Below, one piece after another: positions 11,789-23,639 of a stretch of 48,891 nucleotides of DNA. Position 1 is the stretch's first letter. Every line of letters starts with the position of its first letter. This DNA comes from Ophiostoma sp. CBS 140.51 (taxonomy: Eukaryota; Ascomycota; Sordariomycetes; Ophiostomatales; Ophiostomataceae): positions 1-48,891 of the forward strand of contig JANSLP010000254.1 in NCBI GenBank assembly GCA_029298735.1, written 5' to 3'. The notes under the pieces were generated by a model. That model ran no database searches and was not told the DNA's origin. It saw only the letters and a list, made by a program, of their open reading frames with translations. Position numbers and translations under genes: made by a program.

Positions 11789-14700
11789 CTAGTCAATCCG
11801 TGTCAGATTGTACACAAGAAGCTTGTCCTCGGCACCACAGTACTCTGTCGTATTGCCAGGACACACCACATTGCACTGCGTCTCGCTAACAACACTGCCT
11901 GGCGTGCCAATGCCGCTGCCGCTGAGATTCAAAGTGTCACTGCACCAGCACTGGTCACCGTTCTCGAGACCGGCGTACTGGTACTTGTAGCATTTGCCGA
12001 GACACATTTGCAATGTCATGCTCGTCCGATTCTGGACGATAAAGTCGGACAACAGATGGCCCGACGACGGCTCCTGGTAGCAGTTGACAATCGTGAAGTT
12101 GGCATTGCCCTGGGCTACAACCGGCTGATAGCAGGCGCCCGGGGGCAGGCCGACCGACGATGGGGTCGAGGCTGCGGAGGAGGTGGGGGATGCCGAAGAA
12201 GCGGCCGAAGGCGACGCTGAGGACTTGGCAGATAAACCTGGCGACGTCGAGGACTTGGAGGACGACGCTACAGAAGATGAGGCGGCATCGACGATACCGG
12301 CACCCGACTGGGACGACGACGAAGGTGATGCAGACAATGAAGCGGATGTAGATGAAACTGAAGGCTCCGAGACCTGCTTCACAGGGTTGGACACCAAGGC
12401 CACTCCAGAAGACGACGAAGCAGCAATAGACGACGAGGTTGAACCAACGCTGGAGGAGTTGCTCGAAGATGACGAGGCAACAGACGAAGATGAAGCCGCA
12501 GCCGAAGATGGGACACTGGCGGACGACTGGAAAGCAGACGACGATGAGACAGAGCTGACGACAGACGATGAAGCTGCATCGACAATACCGGCACCCGACT
12601 CGGAGGAAGACGACGCTTGTGAAGAAGATGAAGCCGAAGATGAGGGATACGTCGAGGCTGGAGTCGGAGAGGCCGGAGACAGCGACGATGCTTGAGAACT
12701 TGACGATGATGGCAGTGCTGAAGAGGAAGAAGGCGCCGCAGAAGACAACTCAGCAGCCGAGGGGGATGAAGCAACAGGGTCGGATGAGCTAGTAGAGCTG
12801 GCTGACAAGCTGCTCGCTTCCGGCGACGACGATGCCAAAGAGCTGACAGGATCAGAGGAGCTTGAAGCGCTTGACGACTTGACGGAATCCGCAGAGGTTG
12901 AAGAGGCTGATGACTGGGCAGACGAAGATTGAACAGAAGAGGACTGAGCAGAAAACGACTGAGCAGACGACGACGATACCGCGCTCGAGGATGCCGGGTC
13001 AGACGAGCCAACAATTGCGGATGCCGAGGAGGAAGGGGCCGGCGAGCTGCCAGAGGCTGAAGCAGATGCAGGGCTTGATGACGAAGACGAGGACACTGCG
13101 TTAGTAGAAGACGAAGAAGAGCCCACGAAAGACGAGGTAGCGCGCGCTGAAGATGAGCTGGCGCTTGCAGATGAGATTGCGCTTGCAGATGAAGATGACA
13201 CAGAACCGGAGGCGGAGGATGACGAAACGGACGACTCAGAAGTTGACGACGCCGAGACAGAGGAAAGCGACGAGGCAGATGGCACTGACGACGCGGAAGA
13301 CACGGAAGACGACGTAGTGCCCGGTCTGGGAGCACCAGCGCCGAGGGCACCTGTACGCGTGGTCGTCGTACTAGATAAGGAGGACGATGGCGCCGGCGAG
13401 TAGCTGTACACATTCAACAAGCTCGGCCCACCGCACAGCTCAAAGGCGTTGCCACCGCAGGCCATAGTACACGCACTCTCGGCCTTTTGCACGCTACCCG
13501 CACCCAAAGAGTTACCACAGTAGCACTGCGTGCCGTACTCGACACCAAACATGGTGTAGCTCGTCGTCGTGCCTGTCGAGCAGTAGGTGGCACATGCCTC
13601 TTCGGTCATGTTGGCAATTGAGAAGGAAGATGAGCCCAGGGCGCGACCTGTCGTAGCCTCTGTGTAGCAGCCTAGATACACATAGTTACCAGCGCGTGCC
13701 TTGGGCGCGGGCGGACCAGTCTGCATGCCCGCCTGCTTGTAGACGTTGAGGCGGTTGCCGGCACCGCAGAGCTCCGAGGTGTCACCGGCACAGTAGGTGG
13801 AGCAGTCGGTCTCGGCGGTCTTGTTGCTGCCCGTAGTCAGGTAGTTACCGCAGTAGCACTGGTCACCGTACTCGACGCCAAAGTAGGCGTAGCTGGCACA
13901 GTAGCTGGCACACTCCTCGTAGGTCATGGCGTTGTTGGTTTGGGAGAGCGCGGACAAGGCACGGCCGGCGGAGCCCTCAGTGTAGCAGCCCTGGTAGACC
14001 CAGTTGTTGACGGTGGGCTTGGTGGTGTGCGCCGGTGTAGTCGAAGTAGCGGTGGTGGTGGTTGTCTTGGATGTCGTGACTGTGGAGGTGCCGCTATTTG
14101 TGCTCGAGGCGGACAACTTGGCAGAGGACACTGCTGCAGTGGCGTTAAACTGGTAGACGTCTAGAAGGAGGCTGCCACCGCAGTATTCTGTCTTGTTGCC
14201 TATGAGAGTGATGGGTTAGAAGTGCAAATGTGAAGTAGAGAAAAGGGAGGGTCTTACCATTGCAAGTCATTGTACAGGCAGATCCGGCGGCCTTGGACGC
14301 AAGAGGATTGATGGTGTTACCGACCCAGCACTGATAAATGTTAGTAGTGATCATAGAGAGGAAGTGATTTGGAATGTGACTGAAACTTACCTCGCCTCCG
14401 TATTCGAGACCGGCGTAGGTGTAGCCACCCTGGGCAGCAAGAGCAAGACAGTTGTCAACCGTTTGAGTCGTGACGGTCAGCTGGTTCGAGAAGGCACGGC
14501 CAGTCGAGGGTTCGTTCCAGCAGCCAATGTACTGGTAGCCATCTGCACCCAGGTTGATGAATGGACCACTCGTGCTAGTCGGCGTGGAAGTACCAGTGCC
14601 AGTGCCAGTCCCAGAAGTGGACGACGGCAAGACGGCAGTACCGTTCAGCTTGTAGACGTTGAGCAGTAGCGAGCCACCACAGTACTCGGAACCGTTGTTA

Positions 14701-17700
14701 TTGCACGTCATGGTGCACGTCGTCAGGTTGACCTGAGCAGCACCCGAGCTGAGGGTTGAACCAGCCCAGCATTCACCGCCGTACTCAAGACCAGCGTACG
14801 CGTAGCCGCCCTTGGCAGCTGCAGCAAGACAAGTGTCGACGGTCTGGCTGCTGACAGAAAGCTGGCTGGCAAGTGCACGACCTGACGCCGGCTCATGGTA
14901 ACAGCCGACACTGACATAGCCAAAGTCACCAGGGTTGACAATGGGCCCACCAGGTGCCGTGGTGCTCGAGTTGGTGTTGGCACCGTCGACGGCAAAGAGC
15001 GAAATGTATGCACCACCCGCATCGGCGCCGACACCGTTGCCACCACAGATCTGGTTGAGGCTGCCCGAGCAAGGGTAGTTGCAGTCAAGTTCCGAAACCT
15101 GCTGGACGGGGATGGTATTGCCAGCCCAGCACTCGCTGTTGTACTGCGTGCCACAATACGTATAGCCACCGGCAGAACAGGCGGCAATACACATGGCGGC
15201 CGTGTTGTTGCTGCTGCTATACAACTGTTTGGAAAGCTGGCGACCCGGGTTGTTCTCCTTGAAGCAGCCGACATAGCGGTAAATGCCCTGGCCGTCCGAC
15301 GCCAAGGGTGGCGCCTGCTCCGAGACGGCGACGCACGAGAACTGAATATACTGCTTGTCCCAGTTGGGGTCGTTGGTGTTCATGGTCCAGTTGGCGGCGC
15401 CCCAGTACGTGTCGGTGTTCCATTGCTCCTTGGGCACGGCACAGTACAGGCTGGCGGTAGCGCTCTCCCCGGGCTTCAGGATGGTACCCTCGGCCAGGTC
15501 GATTTGGTTGGCGGCACCAATAATGCCGGCCACACCAAACGGCGGCTTGGATACCGTGAGAGACAGGGGCACGGCGTCAGCAGTACCGTTGTTGGTGACG
15601 CGCAGAAGGAGAGACCTTGAAGTGTTCTCGGTGACGTTTCCAAAGGTAAAGTTCATGTTCTTCTCGTAAGTGGCCCAACCAAGACCGTCGGGTGTTTGAA
15701 ACTCGAGCAAACAAGTAGCACCAGGGCCGGCATTGGCATCAATCTCAAAGGTCTGGTTGCCGCCGTTGGTGATGACCTGCACGTAGAGCGTAAAGTTGCC
15801 GCCAGTTGTGGGGTTGTAGTTCACTTCAACTGTCTGGCCGCCATTGGCAGCAATCGTGGAAGGCAGGCTAGAGAGCGTAAAGTCACCGATCTGGGTGCCG
15901 TTGGTCGTGGCGGTTCCTTCGACCCAGGGACCCGCGGAGCTAGTAGTAGAGAAGAGGATGTCGGAGATGGTAAGAGTCGAGTTGCCGACATTGCTAAAAA
16001 TGACGGGCTCATCGATACCGCCAGGATTGGCGCCAATGACGACGTTGGTGAAAGTGAGTAGAGATGGCGAGACAGAGAAGAGAGCTCCAGCACTCAAACC
16101 AGTACCTGTGAGCAGGACGGATGTAGTCGATGAGTAGCCAGTGACACCGTTTGTAGTGGCAACGGACACTGTGCCAGTCAACAGGCCAACGGTGGTGGGC
16201 TTGAAGGAAGCCGTGAACGTGAACTTGCTGCCGGCTGCAAGAGTGGCGGGGAAGGTTGTGGTAGACGAAATGTTGAAGTCGGGATCGTTGAGGCTCAGTG
16301 ACTTGACAGTCGTGGCAATTACGGCCGTGCAAGTGACCTCAGACGTGGTGGCAGCATTGGCAATGTCCAGGCTACCAAAGTTGATAGGCGTTGTGCAGTT
16401 GAGGGGAGGAGTGGTGGGAGCACCAAAGCCGTAGACATAACCTTGCGTCGTGCCCATATACATGCGGCCATCGCCAAAGACAGCACGAGTAAACTTGGTT
16501 GTGCCGGGAACCGAGAAGTTGCGGATCTCGGTCAGGTAGCCGTTCTCGGGGATGGCGTTGTAGATGCGCAGGTTGTTGCCCTGAACATCCGTCGTCCAAA
16601 GCAGACCCGTGCCTTCTTCACCATTAAGCGACGTGATAGTACCGTGGCTAACACCGAGCGTGTACGCGTTGGACTCAGGGCTGTCCGCCACCTTGACGAA
16701 AGAGGGAACACCATTGACACAAGAAAACTTGAAGACGTGCGTTGGATACTGGATCACATTGATGTAAATGTAACCGCCTTCAAGAGGGTAGACACCGGCA
16801 CCAGAGTAGACCGAGTTCTCGTTCTGGTACACCTGGATGACACGGTCGCCGCTGTTGGCACCCGTGCGATAACCACCAAGGTCGTCGAGGTTGAGGAAGT
16901 AGGTCTTGCCGCTCTTGCCCGTGATCACACCCATGTGCGTGATGGAACCGCACGAGAACTCGCTGGGCAGAAGCTCCAGTGGCGACGTACCCAGATCCTT
17001 GTCGGCACCATCCAGAGCTTGCTTTTCTTGGGGCATGAAGAAGTCGACAATTGTCACGGATCCATCGTCATTGAGTGTCATATGCACGGCAGCTTCCTCA
17101 AGAGACGTTGGCGGGTTGCGGCCTTCCACAGGAATGGTGCTGAGCTGCGATGCAAAACCGTTGCCAGTACCAAAGAAGAGCGAGCCCTGGTCATCCGAGG
17201 CAAGACCGCCACCAGACATCCAGATACCACCACCGGGCGTAGTGTTGGGGACACCCTCGCCCTCAGTGGCATAACGCTCAACGACAGCACCGGTCGTCTT
17301 GTCGAATCCCATGAGCCAACCAGTGAAGTTGTATTGGACGCAGTGAGAGGCAAAACCGGCGTAAATGTACTCGCCCGAGTGGAGAAGGGCAGGACGCTGG
17401 TGCTGGATGCCGCCGTTGAAGCTGCGGGTCGGGTTGTTGCGTGCAACAATGCCCTCCAGGTTGACGGGGAAGTTGGCCTGCTCTGTCAGGTCGTTGACGT
17501 TGAGGGCGTGCAGGTAGTAGCGTCCGTTGGGCTTGCCCTGAGCACCATTTCCACCATTCTGGTCGGCATACGTCTTCGACATGAGGTACAAAGTGTCGGT
17601 GTCCGGGTCGATAACGCCCGTCGATGTAACGCCGATAAGTGGGTTGATGTCGACACAGCCGTTCAGATCAGCCGTTAAAAAGGGGATAGCCAGGTTGCGA

Positions 17701-18094
17701 GACAATAGGATCTTGCCCGTCTTTGCATCCAGCTTGTAGACATTGTTTTGTGTTGTGGCAAAGTAAACATATTGGTTGGTGTCTCCGGATGGTGTGTAGA
17801 CCAGAGGTTGCGAGAAGATCTGTTCTGCCGCGCCGTTGTAGTTGCCGGGAAGCTGTGTTTTGAAGATTTGGGCAAAGTCTGAACTGCCAACAATGGCCGG
17901 GTCCATGTTGTGATTTCTAGAAGGCTGTTAGTAAAGGGAGGTATGATGTTGTGCTGCGGTGGATGATCGACATACGTCTGGTAGCCTGCTCGTGAATTGT
18001 CACCACCCCATGTGATGGTGTCTGTTGATGCCAGTCCGCTGGTGAGCGGTACCAGCATCGACAATGCTGTCGCCAGAATCGCCGTGGCCTTCAT
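11789..18094 (-). CDS. Giant secreted protein: PQQ-like beta-propeller, ASH/Ig-like repeats, six WSC domains
   Basis: Four exons (18094-17976, 17916-14391, 14330-14258, 14199-11789) join in frame to 2,042 residues. Introns are 59, 60 and 58 nt with GTATGT, GTAAGT or GTAAGA donors. The start was chosen because residues 1-22 form a clear signal peptide. Residues about 25-545 resemble a quinoprotein-dehydrogenase-like beta-propeller (repeated strand patterns such as VYKLDAKTGKILL, and YVYGFGAPT at its end). Residues about 548-905 contain ASH / choice-of-anchor-D-like beta-sandwich repeats. WSC domains follow at about 916-1012, 1040-1128, 1167-1256, 1306-1394, 1412-1504 and 1930-2042, each with the GCY/GCW..C..C..YCG Cys pattern. 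A Ser-rich, probably O-mannosylated linker fills 1510-1920. No transmembrane segment or GPI signal was seen. WSC domains bind glycans, so a wall-bound or extracellular glycan-binding role is inferred. Enzyme activity is not shown. Confidence 0.9.
12282..12600 (-). repeat. Internal repeat in the Ser-rich linker (SGAGIVDAASSSV)
   Basis: The stretch encoding SGAGIVDAASSSV occurs twice, around 12573-12600 and 12282-12309, exactly 291 nt (97 codons) apart and in the same frame. In an otherwise low-complexity Ser/Ala/Pro linker, this aliphatic island stands out. The spacing suggests a past tandem duplication of about 97 codons that has since drifted. Confidence 0.75.
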
Positions 18095-18222
18095 CCTTTC
18101 TGTCGTTCTTGTCGATCCGATGAGGTATTCGGTGAAGACCAAAGTAAAGACCGTTGACTTCTCAAGAAGAGATCGAGGATGAAAGGATGCCAAGACTTTG
18201 TCAAGGTGCGGCCGGCATATGT

Positions 18223-18228
18223 TTTATA
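18223..18228 (-). promoter_or_regulatory. TATA box of the WSC giant gene
   Basis: On the minus strand GATATAAAAC lies about 130 nt upstream of the chosen ATG at 18094. This supports that start over the in-frame ATG at 18193, which would put non-signal-like residues ahead of the signal peptide. Confidence 0.5.
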
Positions 18229-21200
18229 TCAAGACGGGGATTAGGACGATATGCATGGGTAAGAACCGTAGGGCCAGAACAATGATAAAAGAAATAAAAA
18301 CGAAAGACTAGGGTAGGTGAAGAGGCTAAAGTGTTATGCGTGGAGAGAGCGCGTCAATGTCACGACAAGAAAAAGAAAAGCGAATATTGGTTCCCAAATA
18401 GTTGACGTGCAGACACGTCCCGTGGAATGGAGAGGTAAGAGGGACAGATATCCAGAGGCTGACGTGGACAAGGAAAGATACTGTGTAGGTAACAAAGGGG
18501 CGGAATCGAATGTTTTCTTTTCCTAAGGAACGATCGATCAATATCACCTTCGTCAAAACGGGTTCGTTTTCTTTTTCTTCCCCTTTTCTTAGCGGTTCTC
18601 GGGAGGTCTATCGGACAGCTTGACCATGAACAAGCCAAACTGTCTTGGAGAATATCTTGAGTAAAGAAGTTTCGCGATTGTAGTAGGTGGGAGAAAAGAA
18701 AAATAGGCTGGCCACCAGAATAGCCTGCTTCTTGATAGCAACGAGTGTGGAGGGACAAGATGGAGGGGCGTCCGCTCAAAAGAACAGCTTTAACAACGCC
18801 ACTGACGCCTCGTAATCCCGAGCTTGTGGACGCCGTTGTTCAGCCTGCAAGGTTAGAATATGTGAACATACATAGGCCTGTTTTCTCTCGGGAGGGACAG
18901 AGTGACAGCATACAAGTGTATCTGCCATATGACCGGGGTAGCTGTGGCCAAGAGCATGCAGCAATGAGCAGGGCATCTCCAGGTTGACTTACAACTCCAT
19001 CCCCGCCGCAAGTGCTGCCAAGATAGGGAACAGTTGCGACTAACACCAGAGGCCCTGGTAAAGGGAATGGTACACGGGATTCTTGGTATCAAATAAACAC
19101 AGTGATATTCCTGGCGGGAGAGAACTAAACCACACAAGGTGTTAATAGGGCTAGTCCACGAGGGATCTTCAGAGAGGTTGAAGAGTATGGAGCTTTGCTG
19201 CAACGGGCTGTAGTTGTGGGTATGGTGGATCGAATGTTCACCGATGCAGAGAGGGTTAGGGATGTTGACGAAGAGTTGCAAAGGATCGGATGAACAGTAC
19301 CATGAGGCAGGCTAGGAACAAACGGAGCAGAAAAAGAAAAAGTGGGAACGACTAACCTGTTGACACGCCTGATGCTTCTCCAAGTTGAGTAAGAGAGATT
19401 TTTGAGTCACCTGGCGTCGAAGAAAAAGGAAGAATAAGATACGATGTCGAGACGATGCCCAGAAAAGAGGCTGAAGAAGGAATGTCGTTCTCGTATCAGT
19501 TCCGAAAGGCTGGCTGGGCACGGTTTTCTTTTCTTCTATTTGGTCCGTGTTGTCAAGTTCGTGGTTGTCATAAGTGGTATGTCGCCTACCGTTACGTCGA
19601 GTCCACGGAATTTAAAAATAAATAAAAAGATGGGAGCTGGCACCAACAAGCCAATATTGCTGCCCTGCCGACTCTCCACATCCGTGCCCTGCAAACACAG
19701 AGGAGGAAAAAGAAAGCTGAAAAGGCAAATAAACAAAAGAAAATATCTTCAACCGCTGAAGAAAATGAGTGGCCGTCGAATTCTTCTCTGTCGCTTTTGT
19801 TTCTTTCGTTTCCTTTCGTCCTACCCTGCGACCCTTGTCCCTGGTACTTTCCTGGTGGAGAACTGCAGAAGCAGGTCGTCGGTTTAGTGCTCACGACGTA
19901 GCAGCAACAACAAGCGGCCTCAAACTTTTGTTAAAAGAAGGTGCACGTTTTCGCGTGGGTGTCGATCAATGGTGTCGATTTGTTGACCCTTTTCTTTTCA
20001 CTTTGCCGGTTGCTTTTTGCCGGGTCTCTAGTGTTCTTGACCGGAGAAGACGGCACCAGCGCAGGCTCGCCGGGTTCCGCTGATGATTCTGGGCCTTGCC
20101 CTGATCCTCCGTCGGTGACAGATAGCAACAGAATGCGTGTGATGAGAATGAGTGTTTGGCCGGCTCTACTGATTGAAGGTGTAGATTTTTTGGAGAGGGA
20201 ACGTGGCGTATCCCTTTGACGCTTTTTCGTCACCTTGTCGTCGGCTTCGTGCATACTGTATTGGCCTGTCAAGTCGCTGTCCCCTTCGTCGCTTTGGGAG
20301 CGCCTCACGAAGAAAACGAGATGAACTTGCTCGTAAACCTTGCATTGGCTGTCGTCGAGGCGCTTCTTTCTTGCTCTACTTTTGCTGTTTTGCTCCTGTT
20401 GTGGACGTCTTCCCCGGGTTATTGGGGATGCACAAACAGCCCGCAGGCTTCAGCTCATTTCAGGTGCGCATTTCGGTAGGTGTAGATGATGGCTTTTGTG
20501 CTGTTGCAATTTTGAGGCGGCGATGCGAAGGCGGTGTTTCGTGCCCAAGTTTGTAGTGTCAACAGAAGAGTTATGCCTCGAATTTGACAAGGGGATGGCG
20601 ATATTGCGGGGACTGAACGTAACTTCCTGAATTGATAGAGTTCATTTATTTTGACCAAAGCTCCTTCCCAATCTACGTACGTACTGCTGTCTTTCTGCTG
20701 TCTTTGGATGTCCAGTCTGTCAAGATACGGAAGGAGCATCGTGTCTCTCCTGCCCTGTCAAAACTTTTCGCTCCTAGCAATCTAAATTGCACGGCAGGTA
20801 CGAACCACTGTCTGCAGCCGTCGGAAAAATTCAAGCCAGTGTGTGCCACCTTTCAAGGACAGGGAACAGGCAATTGAATCCAAGATGGAAAGAGCTCATA
20901 AGCCGTCTTCTAAGAAATTGTAAAAAATTGTGCGAAAACAATGCCAATGTGCGGCGCGGAAGGTGCCCTTGGCTCATACTTTCCCTTTTGGGACATTCTC
21001 TTCTCGCGGGGCTCCCTGCTCTTTCTTTTTACAACATCTTTGCCATTAGCCCCTGAGCTTTGCCAATTTTGCCCTTTTCACACATCTGTCCCTATCTTCT
21101 AATATTTATTTCATTCTCGACAAGAAAGGGCATCGTCGCATTAGAGTTCGACTTCCCACAGCAATCTACTCCACCAACCAAACAGCAAACAAGAAATAAG

Positions 21201-22291
21201 GGGCCAGACGAAAATAAGACATGGGAACGACAAAAAACTGACAAACGAACACACGACAAGCAGCAATAAGCAACACTCAAAAACAAGGCCAAGTGCAGGC
21301 TGGTGGGTTGCACACGCGACATTGGACATTACTCTGTCGCACAAAGGCCAATATCACCGCGAAAACAAAGCCTGTCGCCTGTCGGGCGAGCGACAGCTGG
21401 CGACTCCGCCTCATGAGGCTGTCTGCCCGCCGCCCATCACCTTTCACATTTGCGTGTGGCGTTTCTACCCGCAAGCCATGGGCGTCGGTCCCCGGGTGGC
21501 TTACTTAGATGGGAGAGAGGGGAGATGACGCGCCGTCATATGAAAGGCGTGCAGCAACAAGAAGTTGAAGAGAAGATAGCGGCGTCATTCTCCCACGATG
21601 CGCCGCGAGTTGCTGGGTCCGTTCTGGCCCCCAATCCCTGCAGGTCTAAAAGCATCGACAGGGGCAAGGCTTGTTCACTATGGAGAAAAACGAAAGGATG
21701 CACCCGTGAAGCTGCAAGAAAAGTCAGACACAAACAAACCCGTTCCTTGGCCTGCACTTCTCGTTGGTGGACGTTTTTTTGTTTGCCGTTTTCCACAAAG
21801 GAAGCACCTCTTCAAGCCAAAACCCCTGCTGCATTTGGCCCGCTCCGTGCTAAAGCTTGACATTCTGCAGAGCCCCTTCCACTAACACGATTGGTTTTTC
21901 AGGATCATCACGAACGAGTGACTCGACAACAAAAAAGAGGCCACTTTGCATCGGGAATGTGCAGTGATAGTGGCAGGTGCAAACGACAAGATATGCAGAC
22001 TTAAATTGGTCGCCAAAAGTGGTCAGTAACAGACAAAGAGCAAGGGTCCGGTCAAGCTGAACAGGAAACGGCAAACAAAACTACACGAGCGAGAAACCGT
22101 GTGTTGGGCTCTCGCATACAGATGCCGACAGACCTGGCATTGGAGTTTGTTTGACTTCGAAACGACACTTCCTTGACAGCTTTTCTCCGCTTGACCTGTC
22201 CTGGTTCTCGCGCTCGGTTGCTGAAAAGAGGAAACGAGCGAAACAGGCAAAGCTATCTGACATATCGGTTCAAATGAAGGCGAGAGACAGG

Positions 22292-22315
22292 CAGACAGAC
22301 AGACAGACAGACAGA
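22292..22315 (+). repeat. CAGA tetranucleotide microsatellite, 6 units
   Basis: Six CAGA units are read directly. They lie in non-coding DNA. Confidence 0.95.
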
Positions 22316-23639
22316 AAGACAGGAGAAACACCAAGACTCTACTCGAAGTGCGACAGCTGACGACGTGTGCTCACTTCCCCTTTTCTGGGTAGTCGGGCCA
22401 AGGTCAATCAATATCAAGAAAACAGAAAATCGAAAATCGAAAGGACGATGGTGGGACGACCAATGGCCGCTTTTTCAACATGCCAAGAAAAAGTGAGTTT
22501 CGGTTTTCGACGTCCTCTTTCTTTGTTCTGTCCCCTCACTCTATAGAACTTCCCATACCCAGAAGAACCATTGGCAAGTGCGCGCCAGTTTGATAAAGAA
22601 AGTACAGGCGCGGAACCAGCGGCGTTGGTGCGGGAGACAGAGCTCAACAGAAGGACAAAAAAAGTCGATATCGAAACAAGTTTAACTGCAATATGGTTAA
22701 CGTCCTTCCTACTTTTCAATCGGAAAAAAGGTACGGCGCCTTCCGCTTTTCACTTTAACTCTGTCTCCTGTCTTCTTTTCATCCCCTCGGTCAACGGTTG
22801 CCTGTATCCGTGTTGCTTCTTGCAGGCCACGCTTCGCTGTTTGCGTTGTGATTGGCTACCACGATGGCGACATGCGCTTGCTGGGATGGGGTGTCATTGG
22901 GAACCTGGTGATATCACGACAACGATCGAAAAGACCCAGAAAAAGATGTCGAAGGATGAAAAACGTGGACATCGTGTGGGGCACGCAAAAAGATGCGACA
23001 AAGGCTCTCCAAACCACCATCCAAGGGAGAGACTGTCGTGACGGTGGGCTGTAACCAATACGCAAAAGACACACGCCAAAAAGAAAGCAGTGATGTCCAA
23101 AGTAGGTTGCCAAGAAGGGAGGGCATCCGGAATGCACCCTGTTTAACGGTTTTCTAGGACGCCTTGTGCCTAGAATGACAGCTCGCTCCAGTTTCAAGTT
23201 GCAAATCTGGGGAGCAAGGCTCTTTAGTCTTCAAAGTTAAGAGGCTGGCAAACGATATTTATCCCTTCGTTTCTCTGTCGACAATATATCGACGCCGTGT
23301 TTCTGAGCCATCGATCTATCGGCCGCGATCCAGCACAGAAATGAACAAACCGCTTTACGAACATCGAGACTTTTAATTCAATTTCAACAAACATCATGAC
23401 ACGGTTCAACACGACAGGAAAAAGAAAGAGCATCGCGTGTTCATATTTATGATGGACGCGAAAGAAAACACGACACCAGTTTAGCCGAACTTAATGGAAC
23501 AATTGAGAGAAAAGTCGAAGGAAGAAAGAAAGCAACAAGGGAAAATAAAGAAAACACAGAAGAAAAAATACCAGAAAGAAAAAAACACCAAAACGAAACA
23601 GTATGTTGCCTTATTCATTTCAGAAACATAAGCGCCTTC

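Larger units (their letters stand above)
18095..23639. other. 5.5 kb gene-poor interval
   Basis: No coding region is supportable. The open frames (for example 19444-19887 plus and 18360-18779 minus) are short, rich in Arg, Cys and Phe, and match no domain that I recognise. The plus strand shows many short purine and pyrimidine runs. A CAGA microsatellite occurs near 22300. The interval separates the upstream end of the WSC giant from the 3' end of the ubiquitin-hydrolase-like relic. It could hold long regulatory DNA or a non-coding transcript, but neither is visible from sequence. Confidence 0.6.

Noticed and set aside
12183..12695. 170-codon acidic plus-strand frame (Asp/Glu/Ala-rich)
   Set aside because: It mirrors the Ser-rich linker on the minus strand: Ser/Ala codons read backwards give Asp, Glu and Ala.
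16443..17678. 411-codon plus-strand frame opposite the propeller region
   Set aside because: It is the antisense shadow of a well-supported coding exon, with no domain of its own and a composition set by the gene on the other strand.
11789..17906. Reading the WSC giant as two genes (780 and about 1,250 residues)
   Set aside because: A 58-nt intron at 14257-14200 joins them in frame and completes the third WSC domain (CNGNKTEYCGG). The second part has no signal peptide.
18360..18779. 139-codon minus-strand frame with KKRGRKRKR
   Set aside because: A basic patch alone is weak evidence. The rest is Cys/Phe/Ser-rich with no domain, upstream of the WSC gene promoter.
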